Source: Muricoccus nepalensis
Lineage (GTDB): Bacteria; Pseudomonadota; Alphaproteobacteria; Acetobacterales; Acetobacteraceae
DNA length: 64,000 nt
Assembly: GCF_006438825.1 (NCBI RefSeq)
Contig: NZ_RCZP01000012.1
Location: forward strand, 62,001-126,000
Direction: 5' to 3'
Part shown: positions 42,030 to 49,487 of the stretch, piece after piece
Position numbering within the stretch: the stretch's first letter is position 1
Layout: the number at the start of each line of letters is the position of its first letter
Translations under genes and position numbers: made by a program
The notes under the pieces: model-generated
Seen by the model: only the letters and a program-made list of their open reading frames with translations
Database searches by the model: none
Told to the model about the DNA's origin: nothing

Positions 42030-42956
42030 TCACAGAACCGTCGGTCGTGAGATGGGGAACACCTCTCGCATATAGGCGCCGAGCATGTCGCAGAACGCCT
42101 CGGCGTAGCGCGGCAGCGGACGACGCCTGTCCCAGTAGATCGCCGTCCGCTCCCGCAGCGGCTCCCCGCGATAGGCAAGGGCGGCAACGTGCAGCCGGTA
42201 ACGGTCAGTCCGAAGGACCGAGGGGACGATGGCAACGCCGTGCCCGCTCTCCGCCATGGCCAGCAGCGTGTGCGGCGTCCGGCTCTCGTAGGCGATGTTC
42301 GGGCGGAGGCCGGCAAGGCGGCAGGCGCCGTCGAAGTTGCGGCGGAAGACATAGTCCGTGTCGAGGAGGAGCAGGGGATGCGGTGCCAACCGGCCGATCT
42401 CGATGACCCCGCCAGCCTCGAGCCCGAGCGAGGGATTAAAGGCCGCGAGCAACTCGATTGCCTCCAGCGGCTGGCAGGCGAAGCGCGCGTCGTCGGGCGG
42501 TACCGCGCCCATCAGGTTCTGCCCGAGATAGCTCTCGCCGCTTTCGAGCTTCGCGGCCGTGGCGGCCCAGCCCATCACCTCGGTCAGCGTCACCCGCACC
42601 TTCGGGTAAGCCTCGGCGTAACGGATCAGGAAGGCCGATAGCGCGCCCTCGATGATCTGAGGGGAGGACGCCACCCTCAGCAGGCCCGCATCGCCGTGCT
42701 GGAGCGCGCGCGCGCGCTCGCCGATCGCGCCCGCGGCGCCGAGGAGCGCCCGGCAATCGCCGAGGAGCTGCTCGCCCGCGCCCGTCAGCATCAGGCGGCG
42801 GCCGACGCGGTCGAACAACCGGATCCCGAGCTCTCCCTCGAGGTCGGCGATCTGCCGGGAGAGCGCCGGCTGCGCGATGCGCAGCCGCTCGGCGGCCCTG
42901 GAGACGGTGCCGAGCTCGGCGACGGCGACGAAGGTTCTCGCATGCCGCAAGTCCAT
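42030..42956 (-). CDS. LysR-family transcriptional regulator
   Basis: 308 residues. MDLRHARTFVAVAELGTVSRAAERLRIAQPALSRQIADLE is a canonical LysR helix-turn-helix; GHGVAIVPSVL marks the effector domain end. It is divergent from a methyltransferase/TctC pair, with a perfect LysR box 11 bases from its own start, indicating autoregulation and control of that pair. A decayed paralogue lies 150 bases downstream in opposite orientation. Confidence 0.93.
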   Translation of the reverse strand: MDLRHARTFVAVAELGTVSRAAERLRIAQPALSRQIADLEGELGIRLFDRVGRRLMLTGAGEQLLGDCRALLGAAGAIGERARALQHGDAGLLRVASSPQIIEGALSAFLIRYAEAYPKVRVTLTEVMGWAATAAKLESGESYLGQNLMGAVPPDDARFACQPLEAIELLAAFNPSLGLEAGGVIEIGRLAPHPLLLLDTDYVFRRNFDGACRLAGLRPNIAYESRTPHTLLAMAESGHGVAIVPSVLRTDRYRLHVAALAYRGEPLRERTAIYWDRRRPLPRYAEAFCDMLGAYMREVFPISRPTVL

Positions 42957-42967
42957 CCACGCTGCTT

Positions 42968-42982
42968 ATGCCCAGCGGGCAT
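42968..42982. promoter_or_regulatory. LysR-box operator
   Basis: ATGCCC, AGC, GGGCAT form a perfect inverted repeat containing TGCCCAGCGGGCA, the T-N11-A pattern of LysR sites. It lies between the regulator (start 42956) and the divergent methyltransferase gene. Confidence 0.75.
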
Positions 42983-43075
42983 GGATTTCCAGACGAAACC
43001 ACTATTGGACCGCTGGGCCCTGCGCCCGCCATAGCGGCCGTGCAGCGCGACGCGTCGTCGCCAGCGGAGAGCCCG

Positions 43076-43996
43076 TTGACCGCATCCTCGACGTTTCCCG
43101 CCACCGATGGAAATGCCTACGAAGAGCAGATGGGCCGCTGGAGCCGAAGACTGGCCGAGCCCTTCCTGGACTTCGCCGATCCTGGCGGGGCGGGCTGCAT
43201 CCTCGACCTCGGCTGCGGCACCGGAAGCCTCGCGCAGGCCCTGGCGGGCCGGTCCAGGGCATGCCGGGTCGTCGGCCTGGACGCCTCGGACGCCTATGTC
43301 GAGCACGCGCGCCGCCGGATCGACGATCCGAGGGTCGAGGTCCGGGCAGGCGACGCCTGCGCGATCCCCTTCCCCGATCAAAGCTTCGACGGAGTGCTGT
43401 CGCTGCTGATGCTGCCCTTCGTGCCGCGGGCGGACACGGCGGTGGCGGAGATGCGACGGGTGGCGCGACCCGGCGCCATCGTCGCGGCGGCGTCCTGGGA
43501 TGCGCGCGGCGGCCTCGTGGCGCAGCGCATCTTCCTCGACACGGCCGCGGTGCTCGACCCCGGTGGCGCGGGGCTGCGCGCGCGCAACTGCACCCGCCCG
43601 ACGACGCGTCCGGGCGAACTCGCCGCGATATGGCGGGCGGCCGGGTTCCGCGACATCCGGGAGGCCGCGCTGACCATTCGAATGGAATACGCGGGCTTCG
43701 GGGACTACTGGGGGCCCTTCGTCGGCGGGCAGGGACCCGCCGCGGAGTATGTGGCCGCCCTCAATCGGACGGCCCTCGCCCGGCTGCGCGAGCATGTCCG
43801 CCGCGCCTACCTGGACGGCGAGCCGGACGGCCCCCGCTCCTACGCCGCAACGGCCTGGGCCGTGCGGGGGATCGCGCCGGGCGTGGCGCGTGGTGCCGGA
43901 TCCGTCACACGCCCCCTAGAGAGGCGCGCGCCGGCCTCGGGCGCTTCGGAGTGCCGCTCCCACCAACCCCGATCCGGAAGGCGAAGCATCCGATGA
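43076..43996 (+). CDS. Class I SAM-dependent methyltransferase
   Basis: 306 residues. GCILDLGCGTGSLAQAL is the SAM-binding motif I, VVGLDASDAYVEHAR the acidic strand, AGDACAIPFPDQSFDGVLSLLML motif II to III, and VARPGAIVAAASWDARGG motif post-II, a UbiE/type-11 methyltransferase pattern. TTG 43076 is chosen: GGAGA precedes it by four bases, and the decayed paralogue starts at the equivalent place with ATG. The last 4 bases overlap the TctC start (ATGA). The substrate is unknown. Confidence 0.87.
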   Translation: MTASSTFPATDGNAYEEQMGRWSRRLAEPFLDFADPGGAGCILDLGCGTGSLAQALAGRSRACRVVGLDASDAYVEHARRRIDDPRVEVRAGDACAIPFPDQSFDGVLSLLMLPFVPRADTAVAEMRRVARPGAIVAAASWDARGGLVAQRIFLDTAAVLDPGGAGLRARNCTRPTTRPGELAAIWRAAGFRDIREAALTIRMEYAGFGDYWGPFVGGQGPAAEYVAALNRTALARLREHVRRAYLDGEPDGPRSYAATAWAVRGIAPGVARGAGSVTRPLERRAPASGASECRSHQPRSGRRSIR

Positions 43997-44994
43997 AAGC
44001 CATCGTTCGTCGCTCCGCCATCGCCCTGGGCCTCGGCCTGGCCGCAACGCCCCTCCGGCGCACCCTGGCGCAGGAGACGGCGACCTATCCCAACCACCCC
44101 GTGCGGCTGCTGGTTGGCTTCGCGCCCGGCGGCTCGCTCGACTTCGCGGCCCGCTCCCTGTCCGAGAGGCTGACCGCGCGGCTCGGGCAATCCTTCGTCG
44201 TCGAGAACCGAGCCGGTGCGACGGGCAACGTCGCCGCCGAGGCCGTCGCCCGCGCCGCTCCGCCGCGCGACGGCCATCTGCTGTTGATGGGCAATGTGCA
44301 GAACCTCGCGGTGAATGCCGCATCCCAGCGCGACCTCGGCTTTGATCCCGCGCGGGACCTGCTGCCCGTGGCACAGGTCGCGACCGTGCCCTACGTCGTC
44401 GCTGTCCCGGCCGAACTGCCGGTCCGGTCGATGGCCGAGCTCATCGCCCTGGCGCGGCAGCAGCCCGGCCGACTGAACGCCGGGACGCCCGGCGTCGGCT
44501 CGCTGCAGCACCTTGCGCTCGAACTGCTGAAGGCGCGCGCGGGCGTGCTGGACATCGCGCACGTCCCGTTCAGGGGCGGCTCCGAGGTGGCACGCGAGTT
44601 GATCGGCGGCCGGCTGCAGATCGGCATCGACACGCTGGTGAGCTTCGGCCCGGGTGTCGAGGCCGGGCGAATTCGCCCGCTGGCGACGCTCCATGCGGAA
44701 CGTCTCCCGGGCCATCCCGGTCTGCCGACCGTCGCCGAGACGACCGGCCTGGACGGTGTGGAGGCCTCGGGCTGGATCGGCATCGCGGGCCCGTCCGGCA
44801 TGCCGCGCCAAGCGCTGGCACGGCTCGAGGCGGCCGTCGCCTGGGCCATGATGGAAACGGACCTGCCCGCGCGCATGGACGCGCAGGGCCTGGTGGCGCG
44901 CTTCGGTGACACCCAGGCCTTCGGCGTGCTGGTCGCCAGCGAGCGCGAGAAATGGGCACGCGTCGTGCGCGAAGCGGGTATCACCCTGGGCTAG
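43993..44994 (+). CDS. TctC (Bug) family solute receptor
   Basis: 333 residues with a signal peptide ending near TLAQ. YPNHPVRLLVGFAPGGSLDFAARSLSERL, QSFVVENRAGATGNVAAEAVARA and PFRGGSEVARELIGGRLQ are standard Bug motifs. These periplasmic receptors bind carboxylates such as tricarboxylates and aromatic acids, and pass them to TctA/TctB, of which no copy is in the window. It is coupled by a 4-base overlap to the methyltransferase gene, an unusual partner. Confidence 0.92.
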   Translation: MKAIVRRSAIALGLGLAATPLRRTLAQETATYPNHPVRLLVGFAPGGSLDFAARSLSERLTARLGQSFVVENRAGATGNVAAEAVARAAPPRDGHLLLMGNVQNLAVNAASQRDLGFDPARDLLPVAQVATVPYVVAVPAELPVRSMAELIALARQQPGRLNAGTPGVGSLQHLALELLKARAGVLDIAHVPFRGGSEVARELIGGRLQIGIDTLVSFGPGVEAGRIRPLATLHAERLPGHPGLPTVAETTGLDGVEASGWIGIAGPSGMPRQALARLEAAVAWAMMETDLPARMDAQGLVARFGDTQAFGVLVASEREKWARVVREAGITLG

Positions 44995-45384
44995 GCAGGC
45001 CCCTCGAAGCCCTCCATCCGCGGCTGTCGAGACGTGGCCGGCGAGTTGGCTCTCCCGGCTTCCTCCACTCAGTGTCCTGCTCCCTCCCGCAGGCGGTCTC
45101 CTCAAGGACGAGCGTCTTGGGCGGGCCGCGGTGCCGGACGAAGCCGCCGGTCGCGGCAATGACCCCAGTGTCAGCACCCCGACGGCGATGGTGCAGGGTT
45201 GGGCAAGGGCGCGCCAGCGGTAGCAATTCGCTGATCACGGCGAGGCGGAGGCGTGGGGAAGAACGGCATCGCCCACCTGAAGGCCACGCCGCGGCGGCTG
45301 GCCCCGTGCGTCCCGTCGAGGTCGAGCGAAACACCGAAGGCGCGGCAGGCTTCGCTCGACGTGCCGCGGCTCACACGGGTCCGG
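44995..45384. other. Intergenic stretch between two TctC genes
   Basis: 390 bases between convergent TctC genes. Open frames on the minus strand show no recognised domain. No clear terminator with a T-run is present. Confidence 0.45.
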
Positions 45385-46362
45385 TCAGTCCGCGAACTCG
45401 CCCGCCGCTTGCAAGATCGGCCGCCAGCGTTCCACCTCGCTAATAAGGAGGGATCGCAGCGCCTCGGGCGACCCCGTCTCCGCCGGTTCGGGAGCGGTCC
45501 CGAGCTCCGTCAGCCGGGCCACGACGCGCTCGTCGCCGAGAGCAACGCGAAGCGCGCGGTTCAGGCGATCAATCACCGGTCGCGGTGTCCCGGCCGGCGC
45601 GAACAGCGCCTGCCAGATGCTCAGCTGGAACTCAGGCATGCCGCTCTCGGCTGTGGTCGGCACCGACGGCATGGTCGGAAGGCGAGTCGGCGCGGCGATG
45701 GCGAAAGCCTTGACCGAGCGCCCCTGCACCTGGCCCAGCGCGCTCGTCGTCTGGTCGCAGTAGAGGTCGATCCGCCCGGCGATGAGCTGCGGGAACACCT
45801 CGCCGGAGCTGCGGAAGGGGACGGTGTTCGCCTGGGCTCTCAGGGCCGACTGCATCAGCATGGCGCAGAGCTGGCTGGACGAGCCGAGGCCGGCATGGGC
45901 CAGGTTCAGCCCGCCGCCCTGGCGGCGCATGTACTCGGTCATCTCCGCGAGCGTGCTTCCCGGGAAGTCCGGCCGGCCGATCCAGACCATGGGGTTGCGG
46001 TTCATCAGCCCGACCGGTTCGAAGTCCCGCACCGGATCGAAGGACAGGCGCCGGTAGAGGGTGGGCGCGGTCGCCATGCCGATGTTGTGCATCAGGACAC
46101 GATAGCCGTCCGGCCGTGCCTGGGCGGCGCGGGCGACGCCGACCGTGCCACCCGCTCCCGGGATGTTCTCGATCAGCACGGGTTGGCCGAGGTCGCGCGA
46201 CATGGCCTCTCCGATGGTCCGAGCGACGCCGTCGATCGGGCCCGGCGCGAACGGAATGATCATGACGATCGGCTGGGTCGGCCAGGACTGCGCCCTCGCA
46301 GGAACCGAAAGCAGGGCCGCGGCCAGTCCCGCAACGGCCACCAGCATGGTTCGTCCGATCAT
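45385..46362 (-). CDS. TctC (Bug) family solute receptor
   Basis: 325 residues with a clear signal peptide (MIGRTMLVAVAGLAAALLSVPARAQ). WPTQPIVMIIPFAPGPIDGVARTIGEAMSRDLGQPVLIENIPGAGGTVGVARAA is the Bug N-terminal lobe. The usual GGxxD loop reads GPIDG. ATG 46362 has GGGAG upstream. It lies downstream of a RidA-family gene and a short membrane protein on the same strand, so a small operon is likely. Ligand unknown. Confidence 0.9.
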   Translation of the reverse strand: MIGRTMLVAVAGLAAALLSVPARAQSWPTQPIVMIIPFAPGPIDGVARTIGEAMSRDLGQPVLIENIPGAGGTVGVARAAQARPDGYRVLMHNIGMATAPTLYRRLSFDPVRDFEPVGLMNRNPMVWIGRPDFPGSTLAEMTEYMRRQGGGLNLAHAGLGSSSQLCAMLMQSALRAQANTVPFRSSGEVFPQLIAGRIDLYCDQTTSALGQVQGRSVKAFAIAAPTRLPTMPSVPTTAESGMPEFQLSIWQALFAPAGTPRPVIDRLNRALRVALGDERVVARLTELGTAPEPAETGSPEALRSLLISEVERWRPILQAAGEFAD

Positions 46363-46394
46363 CCGAAGAGGCTCCCTTCCAAGGGTTGAGAGGG

Positions 46395-46634
46395 TCAAGA
46401 GGCCAGGAGCACCGCCGCCAGGATCGCGAGCGCCGTCGGATACTCGCAGCGCAGCCAGGCACGATCGCGGACCAGGACCGGCAGAGAGGCAGGATAACCC
46501 CAGCGCCGGAACTCCTCGCGGATGAAGCCTGGACCGGCAAGGTTCAGCCCGCCGCCAATCACCATGGCCGTCGTGAGCAGGAGCGCAATGGGCGTCTCCA
46601 GCCCGGACTCTTCCGCGAAGGCTGCCGCCGGCAT
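46395..46634 (-). CDS. Short DoxX-like membrane protein, possibly truncated
   Basis: 79 residues, start ATG 46634 two bases after the RidA stop. Two hydrophobic segments flank GGGLNLAGPGFIREEFRRWGYP, a pattern typical of DoxX-like proteins. Members of that family have about 120 residues and four helices, so the C-terminal half seems missing; the gene may be a remnant. The call is tentative. Confidence 0.45.
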   Translation of the reverse strand: MPAAAFAEESGLETPIALLLTTAMVIGGGLNLAGPGFIREEFRRWGYPASLPVLVRDRAWLRCEYPTALAILAAVLLAS

Positions 46635-46636
46635 CG

Positions 46637-47092
46637 TCAGGGCCGGTAGGCGGCGATGATGTCCACCTCGACCCGTGCCCCGGGCGTCGAGAGCTGGTTC
46701 ACGCAGAGCGTGGTGCTCACCGGTCGCCAGTCGCCGAAGTAGCGCCCCTGCACAGCGTTCAGCGCGTCCTGGTCGCGCATATCGGTGAGATAGCGCGTGA
46801 CCTTCACGACATCTGTCCAGGTCAGCCCCTGATCGGCGAGGATCGCACCAAGCGTGTCGAAGACGCGTGTCACCTGCTCCTCAATCCGAATGGGGTGCTC
46901 GTGCTCCTCCGGGCGGTGAGGATGGTGGTGGTAGAGGGGCGAGGGTGTCGCGCCCGAGATGTAGAGGACGTCCCCGCTGTGGACGCGCATGGCGGGAGCG
47001 TAGGGCATGTCCGCCTGTCGTTCCGGTAGGGTCTGGATCTCGCCCAGGCGCTGGTTGGTGGGCGATCGGCGGTAAGGCGGTTTCGCGGGCAC
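46637..47092 (-). CDS. RidA family protein
   Basis: 151 residues with an N-terminal extension before the RidA core: VHSGDVLYISGATP, QVTRVFDTLGAILADQGLTWTDVVKVTRYLTDM and RPVSTTLCVNQLSTPGARVEVDIIAAY. RidA hydrolyses reactive enamines or imines; this member carries Cys rather than the usual context at VNQL and lacks a clear arginine match, so it may be another subgroup. GTG 47092 is chosen because GAGGAGG lies seven bases upstream; an ATG at 47134 lacks a site. It leads a small operon with the TctC gene. Confidence 0.85.
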   Translation of the reverse strand: MPAKPPYRRSPTNQRLGEIQTLPERQADMPYAPAMRVHSGDVLYISGATPSPLYHHHPHRPEEHEHPIRIEEQVTRVFDTLGAILADQGLTWTDVVKVTRYLTDMRDQDALNAVQGRYFGDWRPVSTTLCVNQLSTPGARVEVDIIAAYRP

Positions 47093-47175
47093 GTCATGCC
47101 TCCTCGTCCGCTCAAATTGGGTCCCTAGGTTCATCTCGATGTCAAGAAGCTCGACGGCGAGAGAAATTGACATGA

Positions 47176-47466
47176 TGGAGGGCTGCTCGGCCCAGTCTGA
47201 ACGCGGGCCACCTTCACGTCTTCGGCCGCGTCTCCCGCACCGACGCCGCCTTCCGGCGCCGGGTGAACGGCCGGCTTGCCCCCCTTGGCCTCCGTTGGGG
47301 CATGTTCGACGTGGTGGCGACGCTCTGGCATACGCCGGTCCGTGCCGTGCGTCGCAGTGAACTCTCCCGACGGTGCCTGCTCTCCTCTATCCGACAGGCT
47401 GCCTCAACGCCCCGTCGGCGCATCGCGCCGCGCCTTCGGCAGGTCCATCGCCGGGGCGTCGGATAG
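47176..47466 (+). pseudogene. Broken MarR-family regulator
   Basis: One frame reads WRAARPSLNAGHLHVFGRVSRTDAAFRRRVNGRLAPLGLRWGMFDVVATLWHTP and ELSRRCLLSS, the dimerisation and recognition helices of MarR regulators, then degenerates after LLSSIRQAA. The frame opens directly after a TGA, and the wing and C-terminal helix are gone. It is divergent from the RidA/TctC operon, so it was probably its former regulator. Confidence 0.7.
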
Positions 47467-47528
47467 TTAGGCCAACCTGCGGCTTCTGGAAGGCACGGCT
47501 GTGTGCCAGGAACCACCACTGCACCGTG

Positions 47529-47545
47529 ATGCTGCAACGCAGCAT
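47529..47545. promoter_or_regulatory. PhaR-type operator upstream of phasin
   Basis: ATGCTGC, AAC, GCAGCAT form a perfect inverted repeat containing CTGC-N3-GCAG, the site reported for the PHB-responsive repressor PhaR in alphaproteobacteria. It ends 108 bases before the phasin start codon. Confidence 0.6.
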
Positions 47546-47653
47546 TTGCCTTGCGCGCAAGCTTGCCCGGCCTCAGACATAGCGATGCGTTCCGTTGGGG
47601 CCGATCAAGTGGGAATTTCCCTGCGACGGTGTTCCAGCGGGAAGGAGCCGCTC

Positions 47654-48061
47654 ATGACCCTTTCTGATGGCAAGCGGCAGATGACCAGCTTCCTGGATAG
47701 CTTGGCGACGGTCGCCACGCACGGCACCGCGTTCAACCGCGCCTCCATCGAGGCAATGCAGCGCTCCAGCCGCCTCTGGGCTGCGGGGCTGCAGGATATC
47801 GGGCAGCGCTGCGTCGGCGCAGCCCAGAACAGGACCGAGCGCTTCCAGGCGACGGCCAAGGCTCTCTCCTCCGCCAAGAGCGTCCGGGAAACCCTTGCCA
47901 TCCAGGCGGCGCACCTCGGCACCGAGGTCGAGCAGTCCGTGAAGCAGGCGACCGACCTCCAGGAGGCCGCGCTCCAGGTCGTGCAGCGGGCGTCGGCGCC
48001 GCTGATCGATCACCTCACTGCGTCCTCGACGGCCGCGGCGGCGCGCCATTTCCAGGGCTGA
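47654..48061 (+). CDS. Phasin family protein
   Basis: 135 residues, almost entirely helical, with MTSFLDSLATVATHGTAFNRASIEAMQRSSRLWAAGLQDIGQRC and AHLGTEVEQSVKQATDLQEAALQVVQRASAPL, the Phasin_2 pattern. It coats polyhydroxybutyrate granules. ATG 47654 has GGAAGGAG upstream. A PhaR-type operator lies in its promoter region. No PHB synthesis genes are in the window. Confidence 0.88.
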   Translation: MTLSDGKRQMTSFLDSLATVATHGTAFNRASIEAMQRSSRLWAAGLQDIGQRCVGAAQNRTERFQATAKALSSAKSVRETLAIQAAHLGTEVEQSVKQATDLQEAALQVVQRASAPLIDHLTASSTAAAARHFQG

Positions 48062-48231
48062 CGCCCTCGGCCATCGGAACGGCGTCTCGGTTCATGCGCC
48101 GCCCACCCACAGCGAAATCCGACCGCCCCGCTGTCCATGACGGTGCCCTCGCCGCTGCCCGACGCCGCGGCTTCCCGGCTCCGGCACCGCCGGTCCCTGG
48201 TCACCACCACAAACCCACGAAGGATCAACGA

Positions 48232-49449
48232 ATGTCGCTCCGCACCCTGATGCAAGAAGGCTCCAGCAAGGTGAACGATCTGTTCGCCAAGCTCTCCGAT
48301 ACCTCGGAGGGCGCCGTGAAGACCCGCGAGAAGCTCTTTGGCGAACTCAAGGCCGAGCTCGAGCTGCACGCCAGCCTGGAAGAGGAGTTCCTCTTCCCGC
48401 TGCTCCGCAAGAACCCGGAGACCCGCAGCCTCGTGGTCGAGGCGATCGCCGACAACAAGAACCTCCGCGCCCGGCTCACGGACCTTGAAGCCCTGCCGAA
48501 GAACGGGGAGGCCTTCCTCCCGCTCGTCACCGAGTTGCAGAAGGCCTACCGCCAGCACTCGCGCGACGAGAAGAAGGAGCTTCTGCCGGCCGTCCAGAAC
48601 GCGCTGAGCGCCGAGCAGGTCCAGCAGGTCGCGGCGAAGATGGAGGCGGGCATCGCCGAGGTCGAGCAGGCCAGGCAGGACGAGGCCGAGGAGCGCCGGG
48701 CCAAGGCACGCCAGGAGCGCGAGCAGGCCGAGCTCGAGGCCGAGGCCGCGGAGCGCCAGCAGCAGGAGCGCGAGACGGCCGAGCGCCGCGCGCGCGAGAC
48801 CGCCAGCCGCGTGGCCAGCGCGGCGGTGATGCCGCTGGAGGTGGCGGCGGACGCCACGGGCAAGGTGGCGCGCCTCGTGGCGGGCACGGCGACCGCCGCG
48901 GAGCAGGCCGCCCCCGTCCCCGCGCGGACGCCCTCCCCTGCCCCGGCGCGCCCCTCGGCCAGCGCCTTCAGCGACATGTTCCTGTGGCCCTGGGCCGGCG
49001 CCATGCAGGGGCTTCAGCAGGGCCGCGCCGCCGTGCCGTCCGGTGCCCGCGCTCCCACCAGCCAGGAGGAGGTCATTCCCCTCGGCGAGGAGGTGCTCGA
49101 GGTCACCAAGCGCACGGAGAACCGCGGCACCGCGCGCGTCCGGCGCTACGTCGTCGAGACCGAGGTCGAGGAGCAGGTCACGCTGCAGAGCGAGCGGGTC
49201 GTGGTCGAGCGTCGCCGCCCGGTGAGCGACAAGATCACCGGCGAGATCCTCAGCGAGATGACGGTCGAGGTGGTCGAGACCGCCGAGGTGCCCGTGGTCA
49301 ACAAGCGGGCCCGCCTGCGCGAGGAGATCGTCGTGCGCACCGAGCGCACGCAGCAGGTCGAGACCGTCCGCGAGACCGTTCGGCGCGATGAGGTCGAGAT
49401 CAGCCAGCCCGGCAAGCGCAAGGCCGCCCGCGAGCGCGCGAGCACCTGA
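48232..49449 (+). CDS. Hemerythrin-like / DUF2382 fusion stress protein
   Basis: 405 residues in three parts. Residues 1-130 form a hemerythrin HHE-like helical bundle (KTREKLFGELKAELELHASLEEEFLFPLL ... QHSRDEKKELLPAV). Residues 140-290 are a charged coiled-coil and Ala/Pro linker. Residues 290-400 are a DUF2382 (YsnF) domain: EEVIPLGEEVLEVTKRTENRG, VETEVEEQVTLQSERVVVERRRPV. The HHE part keeps only two His ligands; the first (normally DH) is Ser and the third is Asn. Oxygen binding is thus doubtful. It follows the phasin by 170 bases. Confidence 0.88.
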   Translation: MSLRTLMQEGSSKVNDLFAKLSDTSEGAVKTREKLFGELKAELELHASLEEEFLFPLLRKNPETRSLVVEAIADNKNLRARLTDLEALPKNGEAFLPLVTELQKAYRQHSRDEKKELLPAVQNALSAEQVQQVAAKMEAGIAEVEQARQDEAEERRAKARQEREQAELEAEAAERQQQERETAERRARETASRVASAAVMPLEVAADATGKVARLVAGTATAAEQAAPVPARTPSPAPARPSASAFSDMFLWPWAGAMQGLQQGRAAVPSGARAPTSQEEVIPLGEEVLEVTKRTENRGTARVRRYVVETEVEEQVTLQSERVVVERRRPVSDKITGEILSEMTVEVVETAEVPVVNKRARLREEIVVRTERTQQVETVRETVRRDEVEISQPGKRKAARERAST

Positions 49450-49459
49450 GACTCCACGG

Positions 49460-49487
49460 GGCGGGCAGGGAGCGATCCCTGCCCGCC
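49460..49487 (+). terminator. Strong hairpin after the hemerythrin/DUF2382 gene
   Basis: Twelve-base arms GGCGGGCAGGGA (49460-49471) and TCCCTGCCCGCC (49476-49487) pair perfectly around a GCGA tetraloop, ten bases after the stop codon. No T-run follows, but stem strength and place fit a terminator. Confidence 0.65.

Noticed and set aside
44981-45334. A 117-codon minus-strand frame between the TctC genes
   Set aside because: Overlaps the real TctC end by antisense, has no recognised pattern, and its composition is that of non-coding sequence.
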